Shown: one piece after another, positions 52,426 to 63,600 of the stretch
Position numbering within the stretch: position 1 is the stretch's first letter
Layout: each line of letters starts with the position of its first letter
Origin: Flavobacteriaceae bacterium R38
GTDB lineage: Bacteria; Bacteroidota; Bacteroidia; Flavobacteriales; Flavobacteriaceae
DNA length: 64,000 nt
Direction: 5' to 3'
NCBI GenBank assembly: GCA_009901575.1
Contig: WXYP01000007.1
Location: forward strand, 124,001 to 188,000
Program-made: the position numbers and the translations under genes
Notes under the pieces: model-generated
What the model saw: only the letters and a program-made list of their open reading frames with translations
Told to the model about the DNA's origin: nothing
The model's database searches: none

Positions 52426-52726
52426 TTATTGGGTGATGGCGTATTTTATCTTGTCTTATAAATATTGATTTTGTTGATTAACCTATATTATGAGTTTGTT
52501 TGATTCGTAAGGTAGAGATGGAGTTTTATAAGAAGAATGGTAATAAGGGGAAAGGTTAAAATCTAAATAAAAATTCAGAGCACTTTTTTAGTGATTCACA
52601 TTTGAATATGGGGAGTGGTATTGAATTAGTTTGTTAAGCTATTAAATGTTCAAATGAAATATTATGCTAAATATATGAAAATTAGTTGATTAAATTATAT
52701 TTTATGAAGGAAATATAGTGTTAATT

Positions 52727-52756
52727 AAAAAATCCCGGGAGCTCCCGGGATTTTTT
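52727..52756 (-). terminator. terminator of the first Tricorn-like gene
   Basis: AAAAAATCCCGGGA pairs with TCCCGGGATTTTTT around GC, a perfect palindrome with T tracts on both strands. It lies 22 bases after the stop at 52778. Confidence 0.9.
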
Positions 52757-52777
52757 AATGAAATATTGTTCAACTAA

Positions 52778-55700
52778 TTAATTGCCTTTTGTTTTATCAG
52801 GATATGAAGGCCTTTTTATTTTTTTAGGCGGATTCTCTTTTAATCCTTTTAGTGTTAATTCAATGGCTTTCTCCAATTGTGGGTCATGCCCTTTGATGAC
52901 TAATTCCGGCCATTGTTCTACTTCTATGTCCGGTGCTACTCCTTCATTTTCTATTTTGTATCCTCTTTCATCATAGAATGCAATATTTGGAGCAGTAACT
53001 ATACCTCCATCAATAAATTCAGGATATCCTAAAACTCCGACTAATCCACCCCAGGTACGTTTTCCAACTATAGTTCCCACATTAAACTTCCTGAACAAGT
53101 AAGGGAAATAATCCCCTCCAGAACCGGCCATTTCGTCTGTGAGTAATACTTTAGGCCCTTGTATGGAAGCACTGGGAGCTTTTAAATCTTGACCATACCG
53201 GAAATTCCAATAAGATTGTTCCGGGCGTTTAAGAATATCAATATAATAATCTGCTAAAGAACCTCCGCCATTATAACGTTCGTCAACAATAATTGCTTTT
53301 TTATCTGCTTGCGGATAGAAATAACGCTTAAAATATTCAAAACCGGCTACTGTGGTATTGGGTACATATACATAAGCAACCTGCCCGTTGGTAGCTTCAT
53401 GTACCTTTTTCATGTTTCCTTCTACCCAATCCCTGTTACGAATGTTCCATTCTGTAAAAAGAGGGGTCACTTTAACTGTTCTTGCATTAGATCCATTGGC
53501 ATTTGCGCTTACTTTTAATTCTGTAATTTTATTAGCTGTATTTTCGAAAAAACTATAAATATTATCCTTGGCGGTAACATTTTTGCCATTAACTGCAATG
53601 ATATAATCTCCTTCATTTACATTTACTCCAGGCTCAGTCAATGGAGATCGTAAATCCGGAGTCCAGTTAAGTCCGCCAAAAATTTTCTCTATTTGATACC
53701 GATTATTTTTGACCTTGTAGTTTGCACCTAATAATCCGCCTCTTATGCGTTGCGGATTATTTAAACGATCTCCTCTGCTTGAGAAGCGATGATGACCTAC
53801 AGCCAATTCACTAAACATCCATTGCATTACACGATATAAATCACTTCTGCTGGCTACATGAGGTAAGAACTCTTTGTATTTGGTTTTCATAGCTGCCCAG
53901 TTCACACCATGCATTCCGGGGTCATAAAAATAATCGCGATTAACACGCCAGGCTTCATCAAAAATATTGGCCCATTCTGCTTTAGGATCAATTTTTACAT
54001 TAATGGCGTTCAGGTTTACCGGACCTTCTTTAGATTTTGCACCAAGATTAGAGATATACCAGGACCCTCTGTTTAAATACATCATTTTTTTACCTCCTGC
54101 AGCTATTTCAAAAGCGTCTGCGGGCATGATTTCATCAGATTTTCTCGTTTTAAAACTAAACTTTTGAAGTGTAGAGCCAGGGGCAAGTAACGGTGAAGAC
54201 AGATAATATAATTCACCTTCGTTAGCCAGGCTTAAACCTCTGTAACTTCCCGCTCCAACCGGTAGGCTGATGATTCGGTTTTGAATTCCGTCCCAATCAA
54301 TTCTTAAGTCTCCTTTTTCTTCTTCTTTTTTATTTGTATTCTTTGGAGTTTCTTCATCACTTTCTTTAGCCAAAGGTGAAGGAATATCTTTTCTTAAGGT
54401 TACCAAATAGATAGAATAAGTCTGAACTTTATCTGTATTGGATTGATCAAACCAATTCACCAACGGACCAGCATCTGTGGAAGCCAGCATATAAACATAC
54501 TTTCCGCTAGGATCAAAAACAGGCTCTGTCACATTTGATAGTCCGTCAGAAAGTTCATAAGATTTATTTTCTTTTACCGAATAAAGATAGGCCTGTTCAA
54601 AATTTGAACCTTTGATAATAGTATATGATATCCAGTTAGAATCATGAGACCAGCTTCCAAAGAGATCACGTATATCTCCTGGAGAAAAAAGAATATCCTG
54701 TGCTATTTTAGTTGTTTTTTTGGTAGTAATATCCGTAACATAAAGATTACGACCATTGTCTACATAAGCTACTTTTTTGCTATTTGGAGACCAATGAATA
54801 TTGGCATAGAAACCAGCACCTTTTAAAGAGATTTTACTAATAGCATTGGTGTTTGTGTTTTGTATGTGTAATGCATATTCTCCTGAAGCATCAGAAAAAT
54901 AAGCGATAGAAGCTCCATCTGGCGACCAGCTTGGAAATTTTTCATGTGTTCCTGTGGTTTCAGTTAGATTTCTTGGATCTCCTTTTTGCGCAGGAACAGT
55001 TATAATATCTCCTCTAAAATCTACTACAGCTCTTGCCCCCGAAGGAGATATAGAACCAGATCTTACATAACGTTGACCGGAAACAAAACGGGGACGTAAT
55101 TCCAGTAAATCAGTTTTAATCGATATGGTTAAACGTTGCGTGTTTTTAGATTGCGTATTATAAATGTGTAGTACACCTGCTTGTTCAAAAATTACAGAAC
55201 CATTGTGAGTATTCAGATCTTCAACAGGGAAATCTTTAAAATTAGTTAACTTTTCGACAGCTTTAGAAGTAACATTATAGCTGTATAAATTGAATTCTCC
55301 ATCTCTATCACTTCTAAAATATACATTATCATTCATCCATTGGGGTTTTGAATCATTACTCCCCGATGCAGGTTTAGGAATCTCAACTACTTTGTGAGTT
55401 TTAGTATCATATACCCAGATGCGCGATACACGTCCTCCACGGTAATGTTTCCATTGTGTAAAAGCTTCAGGAAGGGGAGTATAAGCTATAGATTTATTAT
55501 CATCTGAATAAGTAGCCCAAAAGGCGTGAGGAATAGGTAATTGAGTTACAGCTCCTCCATTAGTTGAAATCGTATATAATTGGGAATACCTGTTTGTATG
55601 CGTGTTTCTTTGAGAAAGAAATAAAACAGATTTTCCGTCTGAAGAAAAATCCCTGACAAAATCATTATAAGGATGCCAGGTTAAACGTTTAGGGATACCA

Positions 55701-56005
55701 CCTTGAACAGATATTATAAAAACATCAGTATTTCCATCGTATTGGGCATTAAATGCAATCATAGATCCATCAGGAGAAAATATAGGGCTGGACTCTATAC
55801 CTTCATCTATGGTTAATCGTTTTGGATTGGATCCGTCTCTATTGGCGATCCATAAGTCTTCAGCATAAATAAACGCAATATGAGAATCGCTTAATGCCGG
55901 TTGTGACATTAATTTTGTTTCGTTTTGTACCCTGGAGTGAGCAACAAGAGGCAACATTATAAATAAAAACATTGCCATACTAATGAATGAAGTGGTTTGT
56001 TTCAT
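52778..56005 (-). CDS. Tricorn-like S41 family protease
   Basis: 1075 residues with a signal peptide. N-terminal WD40/TolB-like propeller repeats run over about 30-560 (IFSPDGSMIAFNAQYDGNTD, PSWSPDGASIAYFSDASGEY, VFDPSGKYVYMLAST). A C1-like helical part follows at about 680-760 (AWRVNRDYFYDPGMHGVNWA), then a PDZ domain (about 770-850) and the S41 core (about 860-1040): KAIIVDERYNGGGSLADYYI, the nucleophile Ser in TDEMAGSGGDYFPYLF, and GTIVGKRTWGGLVG. Domain order is as in Tricorn protease, which trims peptides. Exported, so likely a periplasmic peptide processor. A paralogue is at 60643-63765. Confidence 0.93.
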   Translation of the reverse strand: MKQTTSFISMAMFLFIMLPLVAHSRVQNETKLMSQPALSDSHIAFIYAEDLWIANRDGSNPKRLTIDEGIESSPIFSPDGSMIAFNAQYDGNTDVFIISVQGGIPKRLTWHPYNDFVRDFSSDGKSVLFLSQRNTHTNRYSQLYTISTNGGAVTQLPIPHAFWATYSDDNKSIAYTPLPEAFTQWKHYRGGRVSRIWVYDTKTHKVVEIPKPASGSNDSKPQWMNDNVYFRSDRDGEFNLYSYNVTSKAVEKLTNFKDFPVEDLNTHNGSVIFEQAGVLHIYNTQSKNTQRLTISIKTDLLELRPRFVSGQRYVRSGSISPSGARAVVDFRGDIITVPAQKGDPRNLTETTGTHEKFPSWSPDGASIAYFSDASGEYALHIQNTNTNAISKISLKGAGFYANIHWSPNSKKVAYVDNGRNLYVTDITTKKTTKIAQDILFSPGDIRDLFGSWSHDSNWISYTIIKGSNFEQAYLYSVKENKSYELSDGLSNVTEPVFDPSGKYVYMLASTDAGPLVNWFDQSNTDKVQTYSIYLVTLRKDIPSPLAKESDEETPKNTNKKEEEKGDLRIDWDGIQNRIISLPVGAGSYRGLSLANEGELYYLSSPLLAPGSTLQKFSFKTRKSDEIMPADAFEIAAGGKKMMYLNRGSWYISNLGAKSKEGPVNLNAINVKIDPKAEWANIFDEAWRVNRDYFYDPGMHGVNWAAMKTKYKEFLPHVASRSDLYRVMQWMFSELAVGHHRFSSRGDRLNNPQRIRGGLLGANYKVKNNRYQIEKIFGGLNWTPDLRSPLTEPGVNVNEGDYIIAVNGKNVTAKDNIYSFFENTANKITELKVSANANGSNARTVKVTPLFTEWNIRNRDWVEGNMKKVHEATNGQVAYVYVPNTTVAGFEYFKRYFYPQADKKAIIVDERYNGGGSLADYYIDILKRPEQSYWNFRYGQDLKAPSASIQGPKVLLTDEMAGSGGDYFPYLFRKFNVGTIVGKRTWGGLVGVLGYPEFIDGGIVTAPNIAFYDERGYKIENEGVAPDIEVEQWPELVIKGHDPQLEKAIELTLKGLKENPPKKIKRPSYPDKTKGN

Positions 56006-56157
56006 TGAGCTGGTTTTAAATGCATTAAAATGAAAATGAGAAATGATTGTTTATAATCATATGTAAATTTAAAAATAATAATGGAAAGTATTATTTAGAC
56101 TCCAGGCAAAAATTTGATAGCAGTTATTCCTGATTTATAAACAGATTGATAGTTTCT

Positions 56158-57177
56158 CTATTCTATGTTTAAAACCGATTTAGACATATGCATAGTCACT
56201 AACATGTTGGGAAGGTCAACTACTTCTGCTATTTGCAAATCGCCTGCTAATGAACAAAGTGCATAAGCTTCATCTGTTGTCATGCTGTGTTCAGATTTTA
56301 AATAATTAACCATATATAAAGTAGCTTTTTTAGCTGCTTCATCTAAAGTAGGGGCGAAACCGGTAGTAGCATAATAATCATCGGTCTCATATTGAGGTTC
56401 TTCTATAGAATTTCCTTTAATTAACTCGATTTCGTAGACTATTCTTAACGGACATTCAATAGCAGTTCCACATACCTCTCCTAATCCCTGAACTGCGTGT
56501 CCGTCTCCAATAGAGAAGAGCCCTCCTTCTACAAATACAGGAAAATATAATGTTGTGCCTTCGCTCATATTAGGATCGTCCATATTACCACCATTAGCAC
56601 GAGGAGGGATGGTGCTCAATAAAGCAGTAGTGTCTGGTGCTACTCCCATAACTCCCGGAAATGGGTTTAACGGTATTTCTATTCCTTCTTTAAAAGTAAC
56701 AGATTTTCGCTCTTTTCCTAGTTCGTATAATTTTAAATATTTCGTATCAATATCTTCAGCAAGAAAACCAAAACCAGGTAAAATAGCATTCCAACCCCAG
56801 TCTCCAAGTTCAATTTTATGTAAAGTTACTTTGAGCACATCTCCCGGTTCGGCACCCTCAACATATACAGGTCCTGTTAACGGGTGAATGGGTTCGAAAT
56901 CTAAAGAATCCAAAGATTCAAAAGTAGAATTCAAACTAAACTGTTCGTCACTGGCATCTTCTGTAAAAGCTTCAATGACTGCTCCGGATTTTACCGTTAA
57001 TATGGGTTCAATCGTACTGCTGAATTTGTTATGTGTTTGATCTTTGGTTAAAGTGTACTGTATTTCTGGGATGGACTCAATATTATCAACCACTTCAACA
57101 GTAGTATTGGTGTTGTTTTTACAACTTAAAAAAATTAAAATATATCCTGAACATAGAATTGATACGATTTTTTTCAT
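56158..57177 (-). CDS. acetamidase/formamidase family lipoprotein
   Basis: 339 residues with a lipoprotein signal (MKKIVSILCSGYILIFLSC). FmdA/AmdA-type fold: HPLTGPVYVEGAEPGDVLKV, GFGFLAEDI, IPPRANGGNMDDPNMSEGTT, LYFPVFVEGGLFSIGDGHAV and the end DEAYALCSLAGDLQIAEVVD. These enzymes release ammonia from small amides. Members with a lipoprotein signal in Bacteroidota are exported. It fits the surrounding peptide and amide breakdown set. Confidence 0.9.
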   Translation of the reverse strand: MKKIVSILCSGYILIFLSCKNNTNTTVEVVDNIESIPEIQYTLTKDQTHNKFSSTIEPILTVKSGAVIEAFTEDASDEQFSLNSTFESLDSLDFEPIHPLTGPVYVEGAEPGDVLKVTLHKIELGDWGWNAILPGFGFLAEDIDTKYLKLYELGKERKSVTFKEGIEIPLNPFPGVMGVAPDTTALLSTIPPRANGGNMDDPNMSEGTTLYFPVFVEGGLFSIGDGHAVQGLGEVCGTAIECPLRIVYEIELIKGNSIEEPQYETDDYYATTGFAPTLDEAAKKATLYMVNYLKSEHSMTTDEAYALCSLAGDLQIAEVVDLPNMLVTMHMSKSVLNIE

Positions 57178-57234
57178 AATAATATATTGAGTTTTAATGT
57201 GCTTTTTAATTATGACCTAAAGGAGAATAAGTGA

Positions 57235-57354
57235 TTAATATTCAATATCTTTATTCTTCTCCTTTTTGTTTTTCATGTATCTGAAGTATAACCTGACTCC
57301 TAATCTTGCGAATAAGATAACAGCGATGACTAAAACAATATTTAGTCCACTCAT
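57235..57354 (-). CDS. 39-residue membrane protein coupled to the S9 peptidase gene
   Basis: ATG 57354 to TAA 57235-57237. One membrane helix (MSGLNIVLVIAVILFARLGV) is followed by a short aromatic and very basic tail (LYFRYMKNKKEKNKDIEY). The S9 gene stop (57357-57359) lies 2 bases before the start, so the two are translationally coupled. Family not recognised. Confidence 0.5.
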   Translation of the reverse strand: MSGLNIVLVIAVILFARLGVRLYFRYMKNKKEKNKDIEY

Positions 57355-57356
57355 AA

Positions 57357-59375
57357 TTATTCATTATATTTTTCAAACCACGCTAACACACTTGCAATTT
57401 TAGCGATTAAGTTGCTAGGCCTATTTGCTATACCATGTCCTGCTCCTGGTATTCTAACCATAGCAGTTTCTACTTTTTGAATCTTAAGCGCCGCATAATA
57501 TTGTTCCGTTTCAGAAATAGGAGTTCTAAAATCCTGTTCCCCTGTAAGCAGCATGGTTGGTGTTTTTACATTCCCTACTAAAGATAGAGGAGAGCGTTTA
57601 AAATAACCTTCCGGATTATCCCAGGGTTTGCTTCCAAACCAGTATTTATAGAAAAAACTAGGATTATCGGCATGTAGTACAAAACTAGACCAGTTAATTA
57701 CAGGTTTGGCAACAACTGCTGCTTTAAAACGATTTGTTTTACCTACAATCCACGCAGTAAGTACACCACCACCGCTGCCTCCTGTAACGAAGAGTTTATT
57801 TTCATCAATATTTCCTTTTTTAATAGCTGCATCTACTCCTGACATTAAATCGTCATAATCATGATTAGGATAGTCGTGGTGGATTAAATTTCCAAATTCT
57901 TGCCCATAACCGGTACTACCTCTTGGATTAGTATATAAAACAACATATCCTGCTGCCGCATATGCCTGAACTTCTGCAGAAAATACAGCTCCATAACTTG
58001 CAAACGGGCCACCGTGAATCTCTAAGATAAGAGGATATTTCTTAGAAGGATCAAAATTAGGTGGAGTTACAAGCCACCCTTGTATTTTACGTTGATCAAA
58101 AGAAGATTCCCACCATAGTTCTTCTACATTCCCAATAGTTCTGAAAGCAAAGAGGTCTTCGTTTAAATTTGTAATTCTATTTGTTTTGTTGTTGTAAAAT
58201 GTAGCTAAATCTGCTGGATGTGCAGTTGTTCCTAAAGTATAAGCAAAGCGATTATTATTAGATACTGAAAAAGCAGCAGCATTATATGGCCTTCCTAAGG
58301 AAAGTCCTCCCAGGTTTTTAGTGATTGTGGTTGTTTTTCCGTTAAGGGTTGCATGCCCTATTTTAGTATTTCCTTTATCGTCATATTGGAAATAGATTCC
58401 TTTTCCATTAGCTGCCCACACTGCATTTTGTGTATCTCTGTCGAAGTTTTGAGTGATTAATTTAGGATTACTGCCATCTGTATTCATTACATATAGCTTA
58501 GTTACCTGGTATCCTTGAAAGGTATCATCATTTCCGGTATATGCTATTTTAGACCCATCTGGTGAAACCCCAATAATATCATCTGGACCAAATCGATTAG
58601 TTAATGTTTTTACAGTGCCGTTTTTTAAATTCAATTGATAAATTTCGCTATTGGCAGGTTCAAACTCATAATTTTCACGAAGATTAGCTGAAAAGTACAG
58701 TGATGTATTATTTTTAGACCAGAACGGAGCACCGTGATCATAATCAGAAAAAGTCAATTGTTTGGGAGTACCTCCATCTGTTGAAAGTGTAAAGATTTGT
58801 GTGTTTCCGTTTTTTAAATAGCCTTGTCCGTCTGCCCTGTAGGTCATTTGATCTATATAAATAGGAGGGGTGTTCCATTTGGCACCTTCCGGCTTAGCGG
58901 GTAATTTAATAATAGATTTATTAGGTTTAGGAACAAACATATTAAAAGCTAGCATTTTATCATCCGGAGACCACTGGATCGCACCAGGTACCTGAGAAGA
59001 ATTTGTAAGTGCTACTGTGGCTTTCGAATCTAACCACATCATGTATAATTTTGTTTTTTTATCTTCTTTATTAGATTTAAAAATGATCTTTTTACCGTCA
59101 TGAGACCACCTCGGGTAAAAATCGTTTTGATTTCCTGTAGTTAGCGGCCTATTATTTGAACCGTCAAAATTTACAATCCATAAGTTAGATAAATTTCTAT
59201 CGGTCATGATATCTTTGAAGTTTCTGACATAGATTATTCTAGTACCGTCAGGAGCTATCTGAGGGTCTGAAACAAACTCCATATCAAATATATCTGTAAG
59301 TTCCAGATTTGTTTTAGATTGTCCGTTTACCAATGCTACGAACATTATAAATACGATGGTGTAAATAGTTTTCAT
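57357..59375 (-). CDS. S9 family prolyl-oligopeptidase-type serine peptidase
   Basis: About 672 residues from ATG 59375 (MKTIYTIVFIMFVALVNGQS, a signal peptide); the longer frame needs TTG. A beta-propeller lies at about 30-400 (RWSHDGKKIIFKSNKEDKKT, WSPDDKMLAFNMF). The alpha/beta hydrolase end is at about 425-670, with Ser in VTGGSGGGVLTAWIV, Asp in LLTGEQDFRTPISE and His in RIPGAGHGIANRPS. It resembles acylaminoacyl peptidases and dipeptidyl peptidases. Periplasmic or surface. The small membrane protein gene follows immediately. Confidence 0.93.
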   Translation of the reverse strand: MKTIYTIVFIMFVALVNGQSKTNLELTDIFDMEFVSDPQIAPDGTRIIYVRNFKDIMTDRNLSNLWIVNFDGSNNRPLTTGNQNDFYPRWSHDGKKIIFKSNKEDKKTKLYMMWLDSKATVALTNSSQVPGAIQWSPDDKMLAFNMFVPKPNKSIIKLPAKPEGAKWNTPPIYIDQMTYRADGQGYLKNGNTQIFTLSTDGGTPKQLTFSDYDHGAPFWSKNNTSLYFSANLRENYEFEPANSEIYQLNLKNGTVKTLTNRFGPDDIIGVSPDGSKIAYTGNDDTFQGYQVTKLYVMNTDGSNPKLITQNFDRDTQNAVWAANGKGIYFQYDDKGNTKIGHATLNGKTTTITKNLGGLSLGRPYNAAAFSVSNNNRFAYTLGTTAHPADLATFYNNKTNRITNLNEDLFAFRTIGNVEELWWESSFDQRKIQGWLVTPPNFDPSKKYPLILEIHGGPFASYGAVFSAEVQAYAAAGYVVLYTNPRGSTGYGQEFGNLIHHDYPNHDYDDLMSGVDAAIKKGNIDENKLFVTGGSGGGVLTAWIVGKTNRFKAAVVAKPVINWSSFVLHADNPSFFYKYWFGSKPWDNPEGYFKRSPLSLVGNVKTPTMLLTGEQDFRTPISETEQYYAALKIQKVETAMVRIPGAGHGIANRPSNLIAKIASVLAWFEKYNE

Positions 59376-59423
59376 GAAGGAAAGTTTAGTAGACAACTAA
59401 TATACAATTTTTGAAAATTATAA

Positions 59424-59470
59424 ATAAAAAGAACTGCTAAGTAGTATGATGCTACCTAGCAGTTCTTTTT
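59424..59470 (-). terminator. terminator after the M28 peptidase gene
   Basis: AAAAGAACTGCTA pairs with TAGCAGTTCTTTT, with GTAG/CTAC continuing the stem. A T tract follows on the minus strand. It lies about 20 bases after the stop at 59491. Confidence 0.8.
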
Positions 59471-59490
59471 AAGTAAAGATAAGCTGTTTA

Positions 59491-60525
59491 TTAATTTTTA
59501 TATAATGCTTTTCCGCTGGCTTCATATTTGTCTCCGGCTGTCCAAAACGGAGTTTTTGAATCATTGGCTATAGATCTTCCCGATAAGACATAAGCCTGGA
59601 AAAATTTTAATAAATAATCATAATCCAAAGTATTAGCTTCATCCCCGGGTTGATGATAATATTTTGTAACATCTCCTGCAAAAGAATCAAATCCTAAAGA
59701 GAATGTTGGAGCAGGGATACCTTTAGCGGCAAAACTAACATTATCACTTCTGTCAAAAAGCCCTTGTTCCGGAGATGGATCTTCTACTGCTTTAAGTCCA
59801 AACGCAGCAACAGATTCTTTAATGTTCTTTTCTGCAGTTGTACGTGGTAACCCGATAATAGTTGCTAATGAAGTGTCATTATATCCGGCATTGTCACTAT
59901 TAAAGCAATATACCATCTGATTTAAAGGTAATACAGGGTTCTCTACATAGTATTTACTTCCTAACAATCCTTTTTCTTCTCCTGTAAATAATATAAACAA
60001 TGCAGAACGTTTTGTAGGGTACTTTGCCAGGTTTTCAGCCATACTTAATACTGTAGTAGTTCCTACTGCATTGTCACGGGCACCGTTAAAAATAGAATCG
60101 TTAGGATTGTTTGATTTGTGTACTCCCACATGATCGTAATGAGCAGAATAGATAATATATTCATCTTTTAGTTTAGGATCTGTACCTTCTACAATACCAA
60201 TTACATTTTGAGATTTTACCGTTTTGGTTTTAACCTCTTCTCCATCTCTGTAACGGACTTGTAAAGTAGCTTCCTGATAATAATCTCCAGTTTTAGGATT
60301 AGGTTTTACCCCATAACTTCTTAGCGTATTTGCTAAATAAGCTGCAGCAATTTTGTTTTCCGGAGTGCCTGTTTCCCGACCTTTGAGTGCATCATCGGCC
60401 AGAAAATAAATATGACCTTTAATTGTGTTGACATTAACGGTAGCTAATACTTTTTCTTTATCTGTTTGAGCCTGAAGTGCTATAGTTGCCAGTAGTAAAA
60501 TAACCAGCGATGTGATTTGTCGCAT
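59491..60525 (-). CDS. secreted M28 family metallopeptidase
   Basis: 344 residues with a signal peptide (MRQITSLVILLLATIALQAQ). Zinc ligands are YSAHYDHVGVHKSN (His), FNGARDNAVGTTTVL (Asp), LFTGEEKGLLGS (Glu pair), FNSDNAGYND (Asp) and KYYHQPGDEANTLD (His). Shorter than the M28 enzyme at 29320, with no PA insert. It probably trims amino acids from peptides. A terminator separates it from the S9 gene. Confidence 0.92.
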   Translation of the reverse strand: MRQITSLVILLLATIALQAQTDKEKVLATVNVNTIKGHIYFLADDALKGRETGTPENKIAAAYLANTLRSYGVKPNPKTGDYYQEATLQVRYRDGEEVKTKTVKSQNVIGIVEGTDPKLKDEYIIYSAHYDHVGVHKSNNPNDSIFNGARDNAVGTTTVLSMAENLAKYPTKRSALFILFTGEEKGLLGSKYYVENPVLPLNQMVYCFNSDNAGYNDTSLATIIGLPRTTAEKNIKESVAAFGLKAVEDPSPEQGLFDRSDNVSFAAKGIPAPTFSLGFDSFAGDVTKYYHQPGDEANTLDYDYLLKFFQAYVLSGRSIANDSKTPFWTAGDKYEASGKALYKN

Positions 60526-60642
60526 TTGATGTTTTTAAAATTAATTGTAATCGTATAAAGATAGCTGTTTTTAAATAATATAAAATTTAATATTTTATAT
60601 TATTCTACAATATCTTTTTATGCTATTTTTAGTTATACACTA

Positions 60643-63600
60643 TTATTTGTTTGTCAATAGTTTAGTAATTTCCTCAATCGCTCTGTCTAGTTGAGGTTGT
60701 TTGTTTAACAGACGATCTTCAAATGTTTCTTTCACATAAATATCCGGAGTGACTCCTGTTTTTTCTAAATTTTTACCGTCTAATGTATAGCAACCCCATG
60801 AAGGTAAACGATAAAAAGAACCATCTACTAAACCAGCGCCTGAAGTGAAAATAATCCATCGATATGTCTCTGTTCCGATAACTTTACCGAGTCCGAGTTC
60901 TTTAAATCCGGCAGAGGTAACTTCTGCATCGCTAAGGGTTTGTTCATTAACCAATATAATGATAGGTTTTGCAGAAGGCCCGAAATTGGGTTGTGGAGAT
61001 AATTTACCATCTCTGTATTTCCATTTTGAATACGGTTTTTGAGAAAGAAACTGTAAAACTTCATCATGTACATTTCCACCTGTATTGTTTCGTAAGTCTA
61101 AAATTAATGCTTCTTTGTTATAGGCTTCAGAAACCATTTCACGTTTAAAATTATTGAGCTCTGCACCGCCCATGTTTTTCATATGTACATAAGCAATTTT
61201 ATTTCCGCTTTTAGCATCGGTATAAGATTGATTATTGGCAACCCATTCATCATATAATAATGTACGCAAGTTTCCTGAAGAGACAGGATGAATGTTTATA
61301 GGAACAGATTTGTTATTTCGACTAAAAACAAGTTGTATTTCACTGTCTAAAGAAGGTTCTGAAAAGTACATTTCACGGTTACGGGAAGGATCTACCTTTT
61401 TTCCATTTACCGCTATGAGTTTATCACCAGCTCTAATGTCTTTCCCTGTAACATCGGCAGGGCTTTTTGCTACAATTCGTTCTACGACATATGGATTCTG
61501 TTTAGAGAAAATAATGCCTGTAGCCAGGGTACGACTTCCATAATATTCATCTTCTTCTTCTCCTGTTGAACGAAATCCGAAATGAGATGTATTTAATTCA
61601 CCCAGCATATCGTTAAAAAGAAGACGTAAATGCGAACGTTTGCTAATGTAGGGTAAAAACGCAGCATATTTATCTCTTAATTTTTGCCAGTTTTGCCCAT
61701 GAAAATCTCCATCATAAAAATTAGATTCAAAACCTGCCCAGGCTTCATAGAACATTTGATGGAACTCATCGTTTAGATTTTTTCGAAATTTAGTATCAAT
61801 ATTAATTTTTGCGGTTTTGTTTCCTTCTATATTTAAAGTGTGAATGGCTCCATTAATCAAAATATAGTGCTTGTCTTTTACACTTTTTATCTGGTAACCA
61901 AAAATACGTTGATCACTTACTTTTTCTGTTTTATTACGCTCAAATGGTTTAATGGTTGTTTTCCATAACTTAGAATTCCCTTCATCGTGATTGGAAATAT
62001 AATAAACATACGTAGTTTGATTTTTACTGATGATATGAGCATTTCTTTGTATGCCAAAGAAAGGACTGATACGTTCTAAACGCTCCATTGTTCCTTTTTC
62101 ATTAATAACAATATTTGTGGAAGTAACTTCATCTTTATTGTCTTTTTCTGCTTCAAATAAAGCGTTGAATTTATCTGAAGCAAAAGGAGCTTCATATTTG
62201 TCTAAGGCCATTCTGTAAATTTGAGAATCCGGAACCCCGAATGGAAAACTTGGTTGTGTGAGATTAGAATCAAAATAGATGTATTTTCCATCTGACGACC
62301 ATATCGGATCGGCTTCATTAACACCGGTCTTGGTTAAGTTGATTATTTTTTTAGTAGGAATATGATAGGTGAAAATGTCTCTTTCAAAATTGCGAAAAGC
62401 ATTGTACACCAGATAATTGTCGTCTGGTGAAAATCTAGCTGTAGTAGGGCGTAAGGCCCAGAATTCATCTTTAACAATTACAGTGCTTTTAAAAGTGTTA
62501 AGGTTGATTAATCGTAACTCATCTCTGCCACTAACATAAACTGCTTGTTCTAATTGGTTACTAAGTTCGAGATTGATATTATTTCTTGCTTCTTTGGTAT
62601 GCTGTTTTTCTTTTCCTGTTCCGTCTGCGGTAATGGTAAATAAGTTTGCATAACCACCGACAGTCTGATTAAAAAGAAGGGTGCGATTATCTTTTAACCA
62701 TTTTACCTCCAGGACGCGTTCATCTACTCTTGTATTTAGTTTTTTTATAAATTTTCCTTTTATATCAGAAACAAATAATTCACCACGGGAAACAAAAGCT
62801 ATTTTTTTGTTATCGGGAGATACGTCAAAGTAAGAGATATTATCTTTTACCTGAAAATCCTGTGATTTTGATAACGTATTATTTTTTAAGATCGTGATGT
62901 TTACTTTTTTTGTTTTTTGGGTAGCAACATCGTATAGAAATATTTGATAATCTTTTGTGAATACTATTTTTTTACCATTAGCACTCACATGAGGGCGGCC
63001 GATAGAGGTTTTAAAAGTAGTTAACGCTTTTTTCTTTTCATTCTCAAATGTGTAAAGATTGTATTCATCATTGGCTTCATCTGAGGCAAAGAAAACTTTC
63101 CCGTTTTTATCAATGGTTACCCAAAAGTCTTTACCTCTGTACGAAGTATATTCTTTATACACTTTTGTTTTGGGGTTATATGATTTTATATCCGGATTAT
63201 AATCTCCTTTATAACGCTTTCGGTGTGCAAAGTTTTTACTCTCCCAACTTTCATTAAAGAAGATTTCTCCTGTAGTTGGATGAGTAATTACATTATGAAC
63301 ATTATTAAAATAATGCTCGAATAAACGACTTGGCGTTCCTCCTTTGACAGCTACTTTATATCCGCTAAAACGATTTGATCTCGAAGATGTGAAATAAATT
63401 TCTTTAGCATCCCATGACCAACTGTCTACATCGTCTGCTGCATCGTGAAAAGTGAGCTGAACTATTTCCCCTCCGTTGAATGGCATTAAATAAATGTCTT
63501 TATTCCCGTATTGTGTGGCACTAAATGCAATCCATTTCCCATCCGGAGAAATGCTGGGAAGTGTTTCCTCTCCTTGCATTGCTGTAAGGCGTAGCGCTTC

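Larger units (their letters stand above)
52122..52777. other. long intergenic stretch
   Basis: 656 bases between two leftward genes. A short protein-like open stretch on the minus strand (52285-52425) and the terminator at 52727-52756 are the only features I can point to. The rest is AT-rich sequence with no repeat copy or RNA fold that I recognise. Confidence 0.5.
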
